DNA from: Takakia lepidozioides | Lineage: Eukaryota; Streptophyta; Takakiopsida; Takakiales; Takakiaceae | NCBI GenBank assembly: GCA_030704615.1 | Contig: CM060733.1 | Coordinates: 26,660,001 to 26,724,000 of the forward strand | Length of the DNA: 64,000 nucleotides | Reading direction: 5' to 3' | Shown here: in pieces, positions 23,801 through 35,999 of the stretch | Position numbering within the stretch: the first letter of the stretch is position 1 | How the letters are laid out: every line of letters starts with the position of its first letter | The notes under the pieces: model-generated | The model's database searches: none | The model's input: only the letters and a program-made list of their open reading frames with translations | Told to the model about the DNA's origin: nothing | Made by a program: the position numbers and the translations under genes

Positions 23801-24126
23801 TTTACACTCAGTCTCGACAAGTCAGTCCTGAGTTATAGTGTGCACACACATGTATTCTCGCATACACATTGAGAATACCTGGCAACGAGCCGCAGCTCGT
23901 TGATGTCAGGACCGTAAGTCTGTGACTCCTTGATAAGCTTGAGATGTGCAACTATGCCGCTCGTATCTGAAAGGTTTTTGATGGACGTGAGCCGGTAGCC
24001 ATCTCCAACAATATTAGGAGCTCCCAAGACGCCGGGAAATTGTAGCGCCTCCAAGACTAACAACAGTGCTGCTAGTCGCAGCGCTACGGTTACAGCGCCT
24101 ACGTTTCGTGTGACCAGGACATCCAT
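17826..24126 (-). CDS. Alpha-glucosidase, GH31 (gene A, five exons)
   Basis: Five exons join in phase into 956 codons: 24126-23879, 23289-22562, 21212-20982, 19703-19210 and 18995-17826. Donors and acceptors follow GT/AG. The product starts with a hydrophobic signal-like segment (residues 1 to about 36), then the N-terminal galactose-mutarotase-like domain ([19 protein letters not shown]), the (beta/alpha)8 barrel (D-I-D-Y-M, GLWLDMNEPSNFCSG with nucleophile Asp at about 473, HWTGDNGATW with acid/base Asp at about 594, G-A-D-I-C-G-F, F-S-R-D-H-S) and C-terminal beta domains. Length and motifs are those of plant GH31 alpha-glucosidases, which release glucose from alpha-glucosides in the secretory pathway, vacuole or wall. 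Alpha-xylosidase activity is possible in this clade. Intron 2 holds an antisense LINE that ends close to the acceptor. Intron 4 (after A-L-L-E) is absent from gene B. The reading frame is intact. Confidence 0.9.
21260..22175 (+). mobile_element. 5'-truncated LINE inside intron 2 of GH31 gene A, antisense
   Basis: The longest copy of the family here. The frame is open from the GH31 exon border to 22064. From about 21300 it reads as LINE ORF2: A-M-L-G-A-R-S-T-T-P, a P-L-Q-S-E-A-L-F-R segment, L-P-P-K-G-L-V-A-R-A-L, and the C-terminal knuckle C-P-A-C-I-G-R-S...H. The 3' UTR and an (ATTTC)n tail end at about 22174. The coding end and 3' UTR are nearly identical to the copy at 581-1310, with one codon lost in the F-F-F-Y tract, so both are fairly young. 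RT and endonuclease are absent. The exact 5' junction is uncertain and I found no clear target-site duplication. Confidence 0.8.
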
Positions 24127-24129
24127 CTT

Positions 24130-25400
24130 GCCGAATACAAAACAGAACTGCGTCTTTCCGCGTCTGTCAAGCTCAAGGGGAGTACACAGAGATTGTAACC
24201 AATGCACCATGCATTTGCCAAATGTGCATAAAACGAACTGGGGAGAGAGAGATCATACAGGGACTGAGGTTTGTAGCCTAATAGAGCAGCTCTCTTAAGA
24301 CAAAGTTGAGCCTCTCTTGCAAGACACATACAACTCACCTGCAGTCTCTAGTAAAAACGCATTGCTATGTAATGAAGGCCCTAGATGTTTCTTGTACATC
24401 TGTACAGGTCTGTATGATGCGGGCAACAACTTTCCTCTAAGTCACCCGTAACAATTTGAATGGTTTAAGAATTTCAGATGATTGACTCAGAGGAGTAAGT
24501 GTACAGCAAGCTTCAGCTCATGTTGAGGTCAACCTCCCCTGGACTAACGAGTTAGTTAATCCTCTTCCTCACTGTGAGTGTAGGATGGCATAAACCTAAC
24601 AAGCAAGACAATCGAACATTGTTCAAATAAGCGACGATCTATACATGTAGGGTTTCTCACTAGATGGATTAGCCTCTAAGATGACTGCGGTCCTGTGAAA
24701 TCTGACGTCGAGACTACGATGATGAATTGTACGATTTCACATTCTCGATGATGATTTCCCCATTATTCTCGAGTTTCGAGTTTCCAGTGCTGAGGCGATT
24801 TTTCTAACAGAACATGGAGGCAATATCATGCATGCAGGAAGCAAATAGATGCCGTTACTTACGAAGGCTGCGGAAATTGAGCTCAACATGAGCAAGGCTG
24901 GCAGCATGCAGGGCCCCACAGAATTTTGGTGCATGCGAGCGCCATGAGAGAGGTGTTCGTGCGTGCGTGGAGAAATTGGAGGGGCACGCGGCAGCACACC
25001 AGCAGCATGCGTGCCTGCAGGCCACACAGCAGCTTCTCTCATATCTTGGCTGCCGTCGGATCTCTGCGGCCCGCCCAATCACGACGAGGGATCCGGAGGC
25101 CTGAGACCGTACAGCTGTGAGGGTGGCCCGCGCTCCATCTAACCAGTATCTCACACGTCAACCCCGATCTGAGTGGTGGATGTTGCGACAAATGCGGCCC
25201 ACCCACTGCCGCGTCGCACGTGTAGCCGTGAGCGGGCCAGGAGAATTGAGGGGTGGGGCCGGGAGTATAATGCGCCCGGGCCCGGCGCGCCTACGTCCCC
25301 CTAAGTCAGGAGTCGCTACACCCAGTATCACACTTGCACGTGTCAGTGTGTGAGGGGGTGGGCTGGTTACTGGCGCGGCCTATGGCCTATTATCAAGGTA
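24130..25400. other. Upstream region of GH31 gene A
   Basis: No gene. It should contain the promoter of gene A, but no TATA box at a convincing distance was found. 24.9-25.35 kb is C/G rich. Confidence 0.4.
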
Positions 25401-25404
25401 TGGG

Positions 25405-25615
25405 GGAAGGGGTGAAGCCCAACCACATCATGTTTTTGTGTGATTGCAATGCTTGTGCAAGCCTGGCAGCCATGGAAAAGGTCAAAAGAGGTCTATGGTG
25501 ACATTGTCAAAGCTGGAATTGTACCAGATGTCATTCCGAACTCTGCCCTGGTGGACATGTATGCCCAATGTGGGTGCATTGAGGATGCAAAGCAAGGAAT
25601 TTATGTGTACTTTGT
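25405..25615 (+). pseudogene. PPR-protein fragment (PLS type), frameshifted
   Basis: One frame begins V-K-P-N-H-I-M-F-L and N-A-C-A-S-L-A-A-M-E-K. The expected continuation follows in another frame: E-V-Y-G-D-I-V-K-A-G-I, P-D-V-I-P-N-S-A-L-V-D-M-Y and A-Q-C-G-C-I-E-D-A-K. Together they are about one and a half pentatricopeptide repeats of the plant PLS kind, which bind organellar RNA. A frame change near 25480, loss of both ends and no other repeats around it mark it as a relic. Confidence 0.7.
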
Positions 25616-25619
25616 TTAT

Positions 25620-27299
25620 GTACTGGGTGTGGCAAGGAGGCTTTGGAGATTGTGAATGGGTGATGCCTGGTAGGTGAACCTCATGTGTATTCTGATGCCT
25701 GTGCCAGTCTTTGAGCACTGAAAAGTGTAGATGGATCTGTATGTATTTGTAAGCCTATACGTTCTGATGTAAGGTTCTCTGGTTTTATGACATGAACAAA
25801 ACAATTGTGAGCAGGAAAGGGCCATCTCCTATTGGAATTCCTCAAACAGCATAGCTGGGCCTGAATCAAACATCAGTGGACTAGGCCTTTCGTCTTCACT
25901 AGGTGTTGCTGCTAAAAAAATAACCGATTGTGAGAAGGTCCCTAATCGAATGATGCTTCCAAGCGAAGCAGAGGAATATAACATAATGTTATCGCACTTT
26001 GCACCTAACTTCCCAACAAAGCAGTGTAGCATCAACCTCGGTTTGAGAGAGAAAGCCACAGTTCTATAGATTAGCGTGATTAATTTTAAAGTCGCACTCT
26101 TAGGGTTTAATTCTCCTAAAAAAACCACCAATATATACTTTCATCTCTCTCTCTCTCTCTCTCTCTCTCCCTCTCCCTCTCCTTCTATAACTCTTTGGAT
26201 TTCATCTGGCCTTAACCTTTTGAGGTTATTTAGTTTTTCATCCCAACCTTTTTCATCCAAATCTGGATGATATTATTATAGGATGATGAAACTTAATGTA
26301 TAGAAAGCTTGGTTTACCATCTATTTCTTTCATCTAAACTGGATAAACTACATGAATAACGGTTACCTATTTTAAAATCCAAGAGATAATAAAACTACCA
26401 TCATAAATGATGGCAGTTATTAAACCTAAGCCTATACCATAACCCTAAAAGATACCTTTTTATTGGATGTCATCCATTGACAAAGTGCTTCTCTTGATAA
26501 AATGTGATTTTTCATCCACCCTGGATGAGAAATCGGGAAGTTATGCCCTAAGCACGCTGACACATTTCACAGCACTGAACTCGTGCTTCAGTGAACCTTG
26601 ATGATGCGCCGCGTAAACCTGCTCCCCTCTCCCCTGCTACATGGTACTCGTGATGGCTGGCTCTTGGGATGCGCATTGGCGGTTAGGCAGATTCATCTCT
26701 GGCAGACGACAAAGCGATGATCGTGGTTCGTTATTTTGCAGCGGCGCTTTTACTCCTCGTTGGGAAGTACTCTATCCCTATTTATCTACAGATTACATGG
26801 TGCTCTCTTTTTGTATGAGCCATTCTCTCTCTGTGAACGCTTCTACTTTGATTGCATTCTGTTGGAGACGATCTGTTGGACGCCATGGCGCAGGGCATAC
26901 CACAAACACTCAAGGTTTTTTTAGTTTACCCTTGCTTGAATTGTGATCTGTACATGCTTTGAAATTCAACACTGACATGGATAGCAACTGTGAAGACCTG
27001 CCACTCACCTGCTGCATCCTCACTAACACACATCGCTATGTGGTGGTTTTTGGGATGGGCACAGGTGACGGTCTTCACTTGTCTTGATTTCTTGAAGCTT
27101 GCAGCTCCTGTTCTTGCAAATGTGGATACTGCTGCTGCCTAAGCTGTTGATGTCATTTACTACTTCAAACTGCCACCATGCCGCTTCAGACCTGCTCCAA
27201 GATGGCTCCAATGAGGATCTGCTTCTCTCCTTACCCCTGTTTCTGGTTTTTTACAACCACATTCGCATGTGTAGGAGTTAAGCTATGAAGGGTACAAAG
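25620..27299. other. Intergenic, (CT)n tract at 26144-26181
   Basis: No gene recognised. It contains a (CT)n microsatellite with flanking CCTCT variants and several 'catcca/tggatg' short motifs. Confidence 0.5.
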
Positions 27300-28460
27300 G
27301 TACAAAATAGCAGTTATTACTCTGACTGCTTTGATACTTGGCTCTGAAATGAAACTTCTTGGTATGACTTTGATGGATCAAAAGGATAAGCTTTGATAGA
27401 TAACACACATTCTTCAAGGCCCTCATATCATTTTGGTTTCATGGCTTGATAACAAACAGGGGTTTCTGAGCTGCTCTTTCACCTTGGCAGAGCTATTTTA
27501 TGAGGCCTTAAAATACCATTCCAGGCCTATACCTGCTTAAGGGGGCTCAACCCTGTTGTTTCTTCTTCCTTCTTAAGAATCTTGCTTGTATCTTGGTTCT
27601 GAAACATCAACTTCAAACCAGTACTGTTTCTTAGGGAAGTGAAATGCTCAAGACCTGGATTTTGTTTGCCTTGGCCCGTTAAAGACTCTCAATTTAAAGG
27701 CCTGGCTGCAGGCAGGGTTCTTCTGAGTTTCTTTGTTAACTCAGATCTTTGGAGGTTCTAGAATACCACTCAAGACCTAGATCTGTTTTGGAACACTCAA
27801 CCTTGCATAGGTTTCTTGTTTACTGCTTGTGGTTTGGCATTGATACATCACCAAACTAGCTTTGGAATGAAACCTCTCAGCTTGACTCTGTTGTGTCAAA
27901 CAGGTATGCCTTGTTTAGGGAACACACACACTCATTAAGGCTCTCATAGCAGTCTGAATTGGAGGGCTGATAGTAGGCAAATTTGGGATAATTTGCCTTG
28001 CTTCTGTTCTATGATTCCTGCTTGTGACACGACACTGAAACGTCACCTTCAGGCCAGCAACACCCTCTAGGGAGAAGACTTGTTCAAAACCTGGATGTTG
28101 GCATGCAGCCTCATGATATATACCATGTCTTGAACCATGCCAATAGGGCAAGAGGAAACATGATGTAAACCAGCAAATGCTTAAGGCATATTTGTTTGAC
28201 TGTTTCAAACTCAACTTGAATTGTTTTTTAGCATGAGTCTTGGGGACTGTCCCAAGACCTGCAATCTGGTTTTCACAACTTGTTTTGCTAAGGTGTTGTG
28301 TCTACTTGCAAATACTTAAGGCATGAATGGCTGGCTGTTTCAACTTGAAGTGCTATGAGCTTGATTCTGGGAAATATCCCCAAACCTGCAATTTGGTTTT
28401 TGAAATGAGTTTGAAATGAGTTTTTGAAATGATGGTGCAAACTATGGTGCTTTCATGATA
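27300..28460. repeat. Old tandem duplication region
   Basis: Segments recur with moderate divergence: 27342-27437 resembles 27858-27956 (tgaaac..ct..g.tatgac/cttgact ... aacacacac.ttc..aaggc.ctcata), 27500-27565 resembles 27752-27812, and 28178-28275 resembles 28312-28400 (cttaaggcat ... cctgcaat.tggtttt). No coding sequence is seen. Confidence 0.5.
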
Positions 28461-29660
28461 TGATTGACCTGGAATCCCACCCTCCCACCCTGTTTTTTCA
28501 GAGACCCTGAAATGTAATGGGGTATTCAAATGAGATTGTAAACATGAAAGGGAATGTTAGAGGGTGCCCTGTAAAGGGCTGTTTTGTCTTTCAATGACAA
28601 TGACCTTAGCGGTCTTGTCCATGTCTTGACATGACATGTATATCTTCTCTCTCTCTCTCTCTCTGCACCATACATACAAACAACCATGTCAACATCGGAA
28701 ATAGCCGACACAATAGGTTGGCAGTTGAAAAGGATATTTGTCCTCATGACTCCCCATGAAAAAGCCCAAGCCTCCAACGAACACTTGCCAGAGGCCCACT
28801 AGACCAAGTCGCAGAAAGCTGTCGTCCCACTTGAGGAGGTGCCTGTGGATGGCTTTTATCCAAATTTTAGGAGGACCTTACTACCTTACTCACTTGATTG
28901 ACAATATTGGGTTGTTTCCTATACCTAGCCCTCTGGTATTTTTGTCAATGCAGAAGGGACAAGGGAGACCTGGTGGAAGGGATTGTAGAATGGACTCCCA
29001 AAGATGAAAAAAACATCATAGGGCCTTACGTTGGCGAAGAAGGGTCAAATACTGGACCTTTACTCAGGCCTCCACTCGGTCCCACTACTGCCTCAAGAGT
29101 CTCGTGTTTGATCCTTTCCCAAAAAAGGAAACCCAAAAGTGCCAAACATGTGGGAAAGTTGCAGTTTTGGACTGCCCTGGGACCACTACAAAGGAGGTAT
29201 ACCAAAATCTTGTCCAAAAGCTGTGAAAAACTAGGATATGGTGGCCAGCATCAGCAGGCATGCTTTTGTGGAATTTGGGCTCAATTGGCCTAGCCATTCA
29301 CAAAATTCTAGCAGATTGGTGGACTCTTCCCTTGCTCTGCAGAGGTTGCAGATACTTTTCGGGCTCACAGAATTGTTGTAAGTTTCCAATTTGTATGGCA
29401 GAATGGCGATGAATGTGGAGGACGTAGTGAGGAGTATGATTCAACGTTATGGACGAAAAGGTGGCCAGAGGCGTAGAATTTGCAATCCGTAGTCTCATGC
29501 ACGATCTCGACAGCTGAACGCTGCTGCCGGTGGGTGTCGCAAGGCGAATGCAAAAGGAGAAGGGAGTTTGTGGGCAAGTCGGGGCTATGGAGCTCGAAAG
29601 CTGTGGAGGGTAAGCAGTGTATTATGTTTTGATACCATATCGACTGACTAAATTTACAAC
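28461..29660. other. Upstream region of GH31 gene B
   Basis: It holds a (CT)n tract at 28648-28664 and unassigned short frames. No convincing core promoter was identified for the start at 29661. Confidence 0.4.
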
Positions 29661-32600
29661 ATGGCGGATAGTGGATGCTTCCCCCTGGGGGGACGAATGG
29701 TCCTTGTGACTCTATGCTCGATGGTCACCTTGGCTGCAGCAATTCCTCTAGGTAAGGGCCACCGCTTGACATCTGTGTACGAGTTCCCAAATGGTCAGGG
29801 TTTTGTGGCCGACCTGGAACTCATCGAGCACACTGACACTTACGGTCCTGACATCGACTCTCTGCGCATGGTTGTCAGGTAGTCTTCTCTCTTGATCTTC
29901 AATTAATACTGTTGTCTACATGTTAATGTCTTCTTGCTTGTGTCTGTCCGCCTCTGCTCTTTCAGAGAGAGTGCGGTACCAAATTAACCGTGTTTTTTGT
30001 TCGCCTTCCTAGCTTCTATGTATTGCACACCACAGAGAGGCCTTCTCTTGGTTGAACATACAATAGGTCTACTCATTGTTCATTCCCGAGTTTGTTCGCT
30101 GCTTATCCTTGGGAGCTATGGCGACAGGTTTGAGGGTAACAAGCGTGTGCATGTGCACATTTCAGACCATTTCAATACCCGGTGGGAGGTGCCGCAGGAT
30201 CTCATTCAGCGGCCTCAACCGCTGCCAATGTTTGTCAGTGACCCACACCATAGCCGCCTCTTGGAGCAGCATTCTGCGGATGAGGGCCATCTGCTGAATT
30301 TCTCGTACACTTCCAATCCATTTGGGTTTGCAATTACACGACGTTCCAATGGAGAGGTTCTGTTCAATTCAACCACCCCCTTGACGACTGGCAATGGTTT
30401 GGTGTCCTTCAACTCTATGGTGTTCAAGGATCAGTACTTGGAGATATCCACCCAGCTTCCAAAGAATGCTTCTCTATTCGGGCTAGGCGAGCACACACAA
30501 TCACACGGCCTCGAGCTTACGCCTGGCCTCACCTACACACTGTGGGCAGCTGATATCCCTGCATACCATACAGATGTTGATCTATATGGGTCTCAGCCTT
30601 CATACATGGATGTCCGCAAGGGTGGGATTTCTCATGGGGTACTTCTCCTCAACAGTAATGGCATGGATGTGTATTATGGGGACGATTTTCTAACATACCA
30701 TGTACTTGGTGGTGTTCTAGACTTCTACTTCTTTGCCGGTCCATCCCCACTTGATGTTGTCAATCAGCTCACTAAATTGGTGGGACGTCCTGCTCCAATG
30801 CCATATTGGTCGTTTGGTGCGTACTTCTCCATCTTTCTTGTGTATCAAGTATCGCACTAAATGGCATCTGCCGGCTTCTCTTGCAATGGACTTCGGACTA
30901 GAACGCATAATGGAATTTGATGCTGCTCGTTTCCTAGTTTCGTCTAGAAGGTATTGGGCAGGCGCTAAGGTACGTTGGGACTAGGTTGGGCAGTCATGCT
31001 AACATGACTAATATACAGTGGATGATGGATACGTCTGCAGGCTTTCACCAGTGCCGGTGGGGATATCAGAATTTGTCGCACCTGAAATACGTGGTAGACA
31101 GCTACAAGAAGGCCAACATTCCACTGGATACTATCTGGAATGACATTGACTACATGGAGGCCTACAAGGACTTCACTCTTGACCCAGTAAACTACCCTGA
31201 GCACAAATTAAGAGAGTTTGTACAGGACCTCCATGCCAATGGACAACAGTATGTTGTGATCCTTGATCCTGGTAACACACTTTCCTTCTTGGATACTATG
31301 AATTCTCTAAAGCTGTGGTGAGGCACCAGCACCTTTGTGGATGCCATCATCTCTTCCTCCTCTCCTGTTGTCCCATTTGTAGTTGTCCAGTTTTGGATGC
31401 ACCATAGCTGTTCGGTGGGGAGTTTTACAAGTCAGTCAGAAATGGCTGAATTGTTTGCAGTCATAAGGTCTCCTAAGGTCTTATTACTTGATGCGATCCT
31501 AAACGGTCTTCAGTATCTTCTGTCAAAGAGCATCTATTATTGCCGTGGATATGATCTATCGCTACGACCTAAATTGTTAAGTTTGGACTTGTCTTTGCAC
31601 TTCCAGGGATATGTACTTTGGAGCAGCAATAAAATCTTTCTTTCTTTCTGTTAAAAAGTATTGTTAAGTATCATTTCTTCACCCTTTCCATGAGATCAGT
31701 ATATCTGTTGGGCTTTCTCTGCTCACTTCAGCTTTTCGTCAAACAAACAAGTGGGGCTTATTACAGCACTTGAGGAGGGTCTTTTATTTACCCACAGAGC
31801 TTGGAAGAGCTTTTCTAGGAATAAAGATGGGTGATGTCATTTGACGTTCTATGCATGTGTATCTGTTCCCAGCAATCAGCATCAACCACAAGAACTACAC
31901 CACACTGGAGCGTGGCCTGAAGGATGATATTTTTCTGAAGGACGAACTAGGGGAAAACTATCTTGCACAAGTCTGGCCTGGTCCTGTCTACTTTCCTGAC
32001 TTCCTTCACCCCAAGACACAGTCATGGTGGAGCATGGAGGTGGCAGATCTCCACAAGAAGGTTCCCTTTGATGGCCTATGGATTGACATGAATGAAGCCT
32101 CCAACTTCTGCAGTGGGAGTACCTGCTCATTTGATGGAATTGTCCCGCTCAAAGATATGAACACGTGCTATCTTGAATGCACCAAGAGTACTTCAAAGTG
32201 GGATAACCCTCCCTACAAAATTGATTATTGGGGTCAATTCATGAATATTGGAGAGAAGACAGTTGCAATGAATGTGAGACATTACACTGGAGCTCTGGAG
32301 TATGATGCTCACAATCTGTATGGGCTTTCAGAAACTATTGTGACCCACAAGGCTTTGAAGGCACTGGCAAACAAGCGGCCTTTCATTCTCTCTCGGTCGA
32401 CGTTCCTAGGGTCTGGGGCCTACGCTGCGCACTGGACAGGGGACAATGCAGCCACCTGGAAAAACTTGGAGTACTCAATTCCAAGCATCCTCAACTCAGG
32501 CATGCTTGGAGTACCAATGGTTGGTGCTGACATCTGTGGATTTTCTTTAGACACTACTGAAGAGCTGTGCAACCGCTGGATTCAATTGGGAGCCTTCTAT

Positions 32601-33446
32601 CCCTTCTCCAGGGACCACTCTGAACTCCGCACCATACCACAGGAGCTCTATGAATGGGAAATTGTTGCAGTCTCTGCCAGGAATGCTTTAGGCATGCGCT
32701 ACCGTCTTCTGCCGTATTTGTACACACTCATGTTTGAGGCCCACAAGAAAGGCTCTCCAATTGCCAGGCCCCTTTTCTTTGCCTTTCCAGGAGATCCCAC
32801 CACACTCCACATTAACACACAGTTTCTCCTCGGAAATAGTATCATGGTCTCTCCTGTGGTTTCACCTGGTGTGTTATCAGTGACTGCCTACTTCCCAAAG
32901 GGTACCTGGTACAACATGTTCAATTTCTCCAAGGTGGTGAGCCGAGGATCCTATCACACCTTGGCAGCTCCTATTGATGCAATCAATGTCCATGTGCATG
33001 AGGGGTCCATTGTCCCAATGCAAGACAGGGCCTTGACTGCAGCTCGTGTTCGCAAGTCTCCCTTCACTCTACTGGTTGCATTGCCAAGCAATGATTCCCC
33101 AGGCTCTGCAAGGGGAAACCTGTTCTTGGACAATGGCATAGACAGTGAGATGAAGGTAGAGAATGGGAAGTCGACAATTGTCAGGTATTATGCGAGGACA
33201 TCAGTGGGAAAGGGAAATTTGACAGCACGTGTCAGCTGTGGTGAATATGCGCTTGAAGAGGGCTGGGTTGTACAAACGGTGGTGATTTTGGGTGTGACCA
33301 CTGCACCCAAAAATTTCGTCATCAATGGTCACCCTGTTTCATCATTGAAGATTACATTTGACACAGATGTCCCTTCACTGGAAATTTCTGGGCTCCATCT
33401 GCATGTGGGCAAAGATTTTGATTTGGTGTGGGAGAGCAGTTCTTGA
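29661..33446 (+). CDS. Alpha-glucosidase, GH31 (gene B, four exons)
   Basis: Four exons (29661-29878, 30128-30816, 31041-31271, 31873-33446) join in phase into 903 codons. The first ATG precedes a hydrophobic signal-like segment ending near residue 27. Domains follow as in gene A: N-terminal beta domain (T-Y-G-P-D-I, R-W-E-V-P), the catalytic barrel with [12 protein letters not shown] (nucleophile Asp at about 451), [11 protein letters not shown] (acid/base Asp at about 570), G-A-D-I-C-G-F and F-S-R-D-H-S-E, and beta domains to the C-terminus. Intron positions and phases 1 to 3 equal those of gene A, and exon 3 is exactly 231 nt in both, so they are paralogues. Gene A's fourth intron is missing here. 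They are arranged head to head, about 5.5 kb apart. Likely a secreted or vacuolar alpha-glucosidase (alpha-xylosidase not excluded). Confidence 0.92.
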
Positions 33447-34584
33447 TGGCCACTGTATGTCCCCTCCTTTTGTAACTGATATTTACTGATGATAAAGGAG
33501 GGAGAGCAGATAAGCGAGTGGACTCAGGTATGGCTCACCCACAGCTGTACTAATACTCAATTTTATAGGAGAGGATCAAAAGAGTCATAGATCAAGCAGG
33601 GGAAAAAGTTTGTGATGGGGGGAACAATGCAGCACACATGAAATATTCTTTACAGATGCACCTAAAATAGCAGTTCGTTCAAGTAGGCTAAATTAATCAA
33701 AGCAGATTTTAGAAGTTAGTGGAATTCTCTTCCGCAAGAATCTAATTATACTGATTCAGATTACTGAACCATTAATTATATTTGATGATAACGATATGTG
33801 TAAACTTGACCTCAGTTCTCTTTTCAAACCCATCAATTCCTAGTGTCAGGGTTTTCTCTGCATGAGGCTTTGGAGATGAGGCAAAAGGCGGGATAGATGG
33901 GCTCTTAATCCCACGTTTATGTGGAGCACAGTTTGAAAGCTATTACTATGCACAGGCAGTGCGGGCATTCAATGACCTGATGAAACTTGTCATACTGGAA
34001 ATGCGCCCTTGTTACTATCATAATACAGCTTACAGGGGAGGATCAATCATTGCATCTTTTGCTGTCCTCATTCTTACATTGGAAAGTCGTGCGTTTAATT
34101 GATATAAGAAGACTCAAAATTTCCTGGCTTACCTTCAACAGAATCTTGTCTTGAACTATCAAGTTGCTTTTTAGCAGGTGCTTTTTCTTCCATCAAGTTG
34201 AAGAATATAGTGGAATCATACCTACGGGTCCGTGTGAAACTAAAGCACAAGGTAGTTGGAAGGGCCTACAAGTCATTTGAAAAGATGTCAGATGTGCTCT
34301 TGCTTTATTGTTCAGATCAAGCAGGACTCATATGGGGGACACTCTTTTGCCAGATTTTGAAACTAAGACGCCATGAGACTTGGGACTGTTTTCTGCACAA
34401 CATGGAGGATATAGTGACTTGACAACTGTTTGGGTATTGATTTCAGGGTTAGCATGCCATCATCTCAGCACTATAATGTTGTTCCACCATTGCCGCCATA
34501 GCCCTCTCCCTAATAGCAAAATGGAAAAAGCTTTATTACATCCCATGAGCCCCAGAAAATAACATATGACGAGTAAACTACTGG
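33447..34584. other. Downstream of GH31 gene B, no gene
   Basis: It includes the 3' UTR of gene B. I see nothing else that I can name. Confidence 0.5.
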
Positions 34585-34927
34585 TAGAGTTATCCGTAAA
34601 GGGTCCCAAAGGGTCCCAAACTCGGCATGAGACTCAAAACTCAGGATCAAGGGTACGACTAGAAAAAAACACAGGACCAAACTGCCAGGACTAGGGAAAT
34701 GGAAATGGTCGTGGCAGGAGTTTGGACCCGAGTTTTGTTCCTCGTCGAGGCGGAGGCAGTCAGAGCGCATCCCGTTGCCCGCATCCCCAGTTTATGATTT
34801 GGTGCCCTCTTTTCTGACTTTGTACCCAGTTTTCTGCACTTTACGGATTTACTCAAACTCAGGATGAAACCCATAACTCGGGTCCAAACAGGGTACCAAA
34901 CTCAGGCTCACTTTACGGATAACTCTA
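34585..34927. mobile_element. MITE with 15-bp perfect inverted ends and TA target sites
   Basis: The ends GAGTTATCCGTAAAG (34587-34601) and CTTTACGGATAACTC (34911-34925) are exact reverse complements, and each is flanked outside by TA. The 339-bp interior has no coding capacity and contains repeated 'ggtcccaaa' and 'aaactca' words, some in inverted order, that extend the termini imperfectly. TA duplication and size fit a Tc1/mariner-type (Stowaway-like) non-autonomous element, although the terminal sequence is not the common Stowaway consensus. Confidence 0.75.
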
Positions 34928-35004
34928 GTATGTCTAAATATTTTGAACACCCCATAGAACCCACCCCTAATTTGAAAACAGAAAGTTTCTTGCCGAATCA
35001 AACG

Positions 35005-35112
35005 TAACTAATGGTGTCACTTCATCCCAAAAGGGCTATTTCCTTCCATTTGGAAGGTGGACACCTTGTAATTGGGCAACAAACTTACCCAACCCTCACC
35101 CCAAAGACTTGA
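35005..35112 (+). repeat. Dispersed repeat module, copy 1
   Basis: Starts 'taactaatggtgtcacttca' and continues to 'ggaaggtggacacctt'. A related copy lies at about 40965-41062 with the same order of blocks, and the 'atggtgtcacttca' core recurs at 55170 and, inverted, near 57215. Probably a piece of an unrecognised transposable element. Confidence 0.45.
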
Positions 35113-35224
35113 GCCCCAGGTGCTCACACATTAAGTAGCCGGTCCCCTTTCATGGCTGGGTTGACTGTAATGAGTGGTATTCAAAATACAATTATGTGGC
35201 CCACAACCTCTTGGAAGGTGGTCT

Positions 35225-35312
35225 TGTTGTTTTTTTATTTTTTATTTTTACTTTTATTTTAACAGGGACAGACGCCTTAGACAGGCTTGTTCTTTAACCA
35301 CTGGGCCTCAAT
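35225..35312 (-). mobile_element. SINE-like tRNA-derived remnant
   Basis: On the minus strand a head with an A-box-like 'ggcccagtggttaaag' is followed by 'tgtctgtccctgtt' (from 'gcgtctgtccctgtt') and an A-rich tail. The layout matches the other SINE-like copies at 43.4 and 55-57 kb. No B box is recognisable. Confidence 0.3.
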
Positions 35313-35519
35313 TTTTACAATTAAGTGTTTTTTTTTTTTAAATTAAGTTGTTTAGTCGCAGTGAACTGTTTAACCCTTAAGTTATACCCTACCCAGCCCC
35401 CTTACACCAATACCAGGACCATACCAATATTGGGAAATGTGGGCCCTTGTGATACCAGGACCAGTCTGGTATCATATTTTCGTAATACTAGTCCAACACT
35501 GGTTAGAACCACACACTAA

Positions 35520-35790
35520 CTTGGGTCTATAACTACATTAACAATGAAAGTATTTGGACCTTAACGTTAAGACTACGTATTTGGGTTTCCAACTACCTTA
35601 AAACTAAAAGTAGCTTGCACTTGACTTAAGGCAAGAACTACGCATTCGCTATTTGGATCTACAACTACCTTAATGCTAAAAGTAGCTTGGACTTTACTTG
35701 AGGCAACGTTTACGCATTAACTTATTGGGTGACCTACAAGTACTATAAAGCTAAAAGTAGCTTGGACCTTAAACGGTAGGAGTAGGCTTT
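35520..35790. repeat. Degenerate tandem repeat, about 65-75 bp unit, four copies
   Basis: Each unit has the order 'ttgggt/ttggat-ctacaactac-cttaa-gctaaaagtagcttgga-cttaa...-acgcatt'. The second to fourth share the word 'ctaaaagtagcttg'. There are no open frames. Confidence 0.65.
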
Positions 35791-35999
35791 TATGGCAATA
35801 CGTTCAAACTAATCGTGTCATGAAGCGTTGGGTGCAAGAATGAAACTAGGGATGTTGTACACTTGTTTCTTCTCCTTCTGTAACTCCCCCTCAAGCCATA
35901 GTTATTAGCTCAATGTGCGCGCATGTTAACTTTCCATTGGGTCCTTAACCCAAATGAAAGCTTCAGCAAAACGTTGGGGCGTAACGGTCCCTTTTAAGC

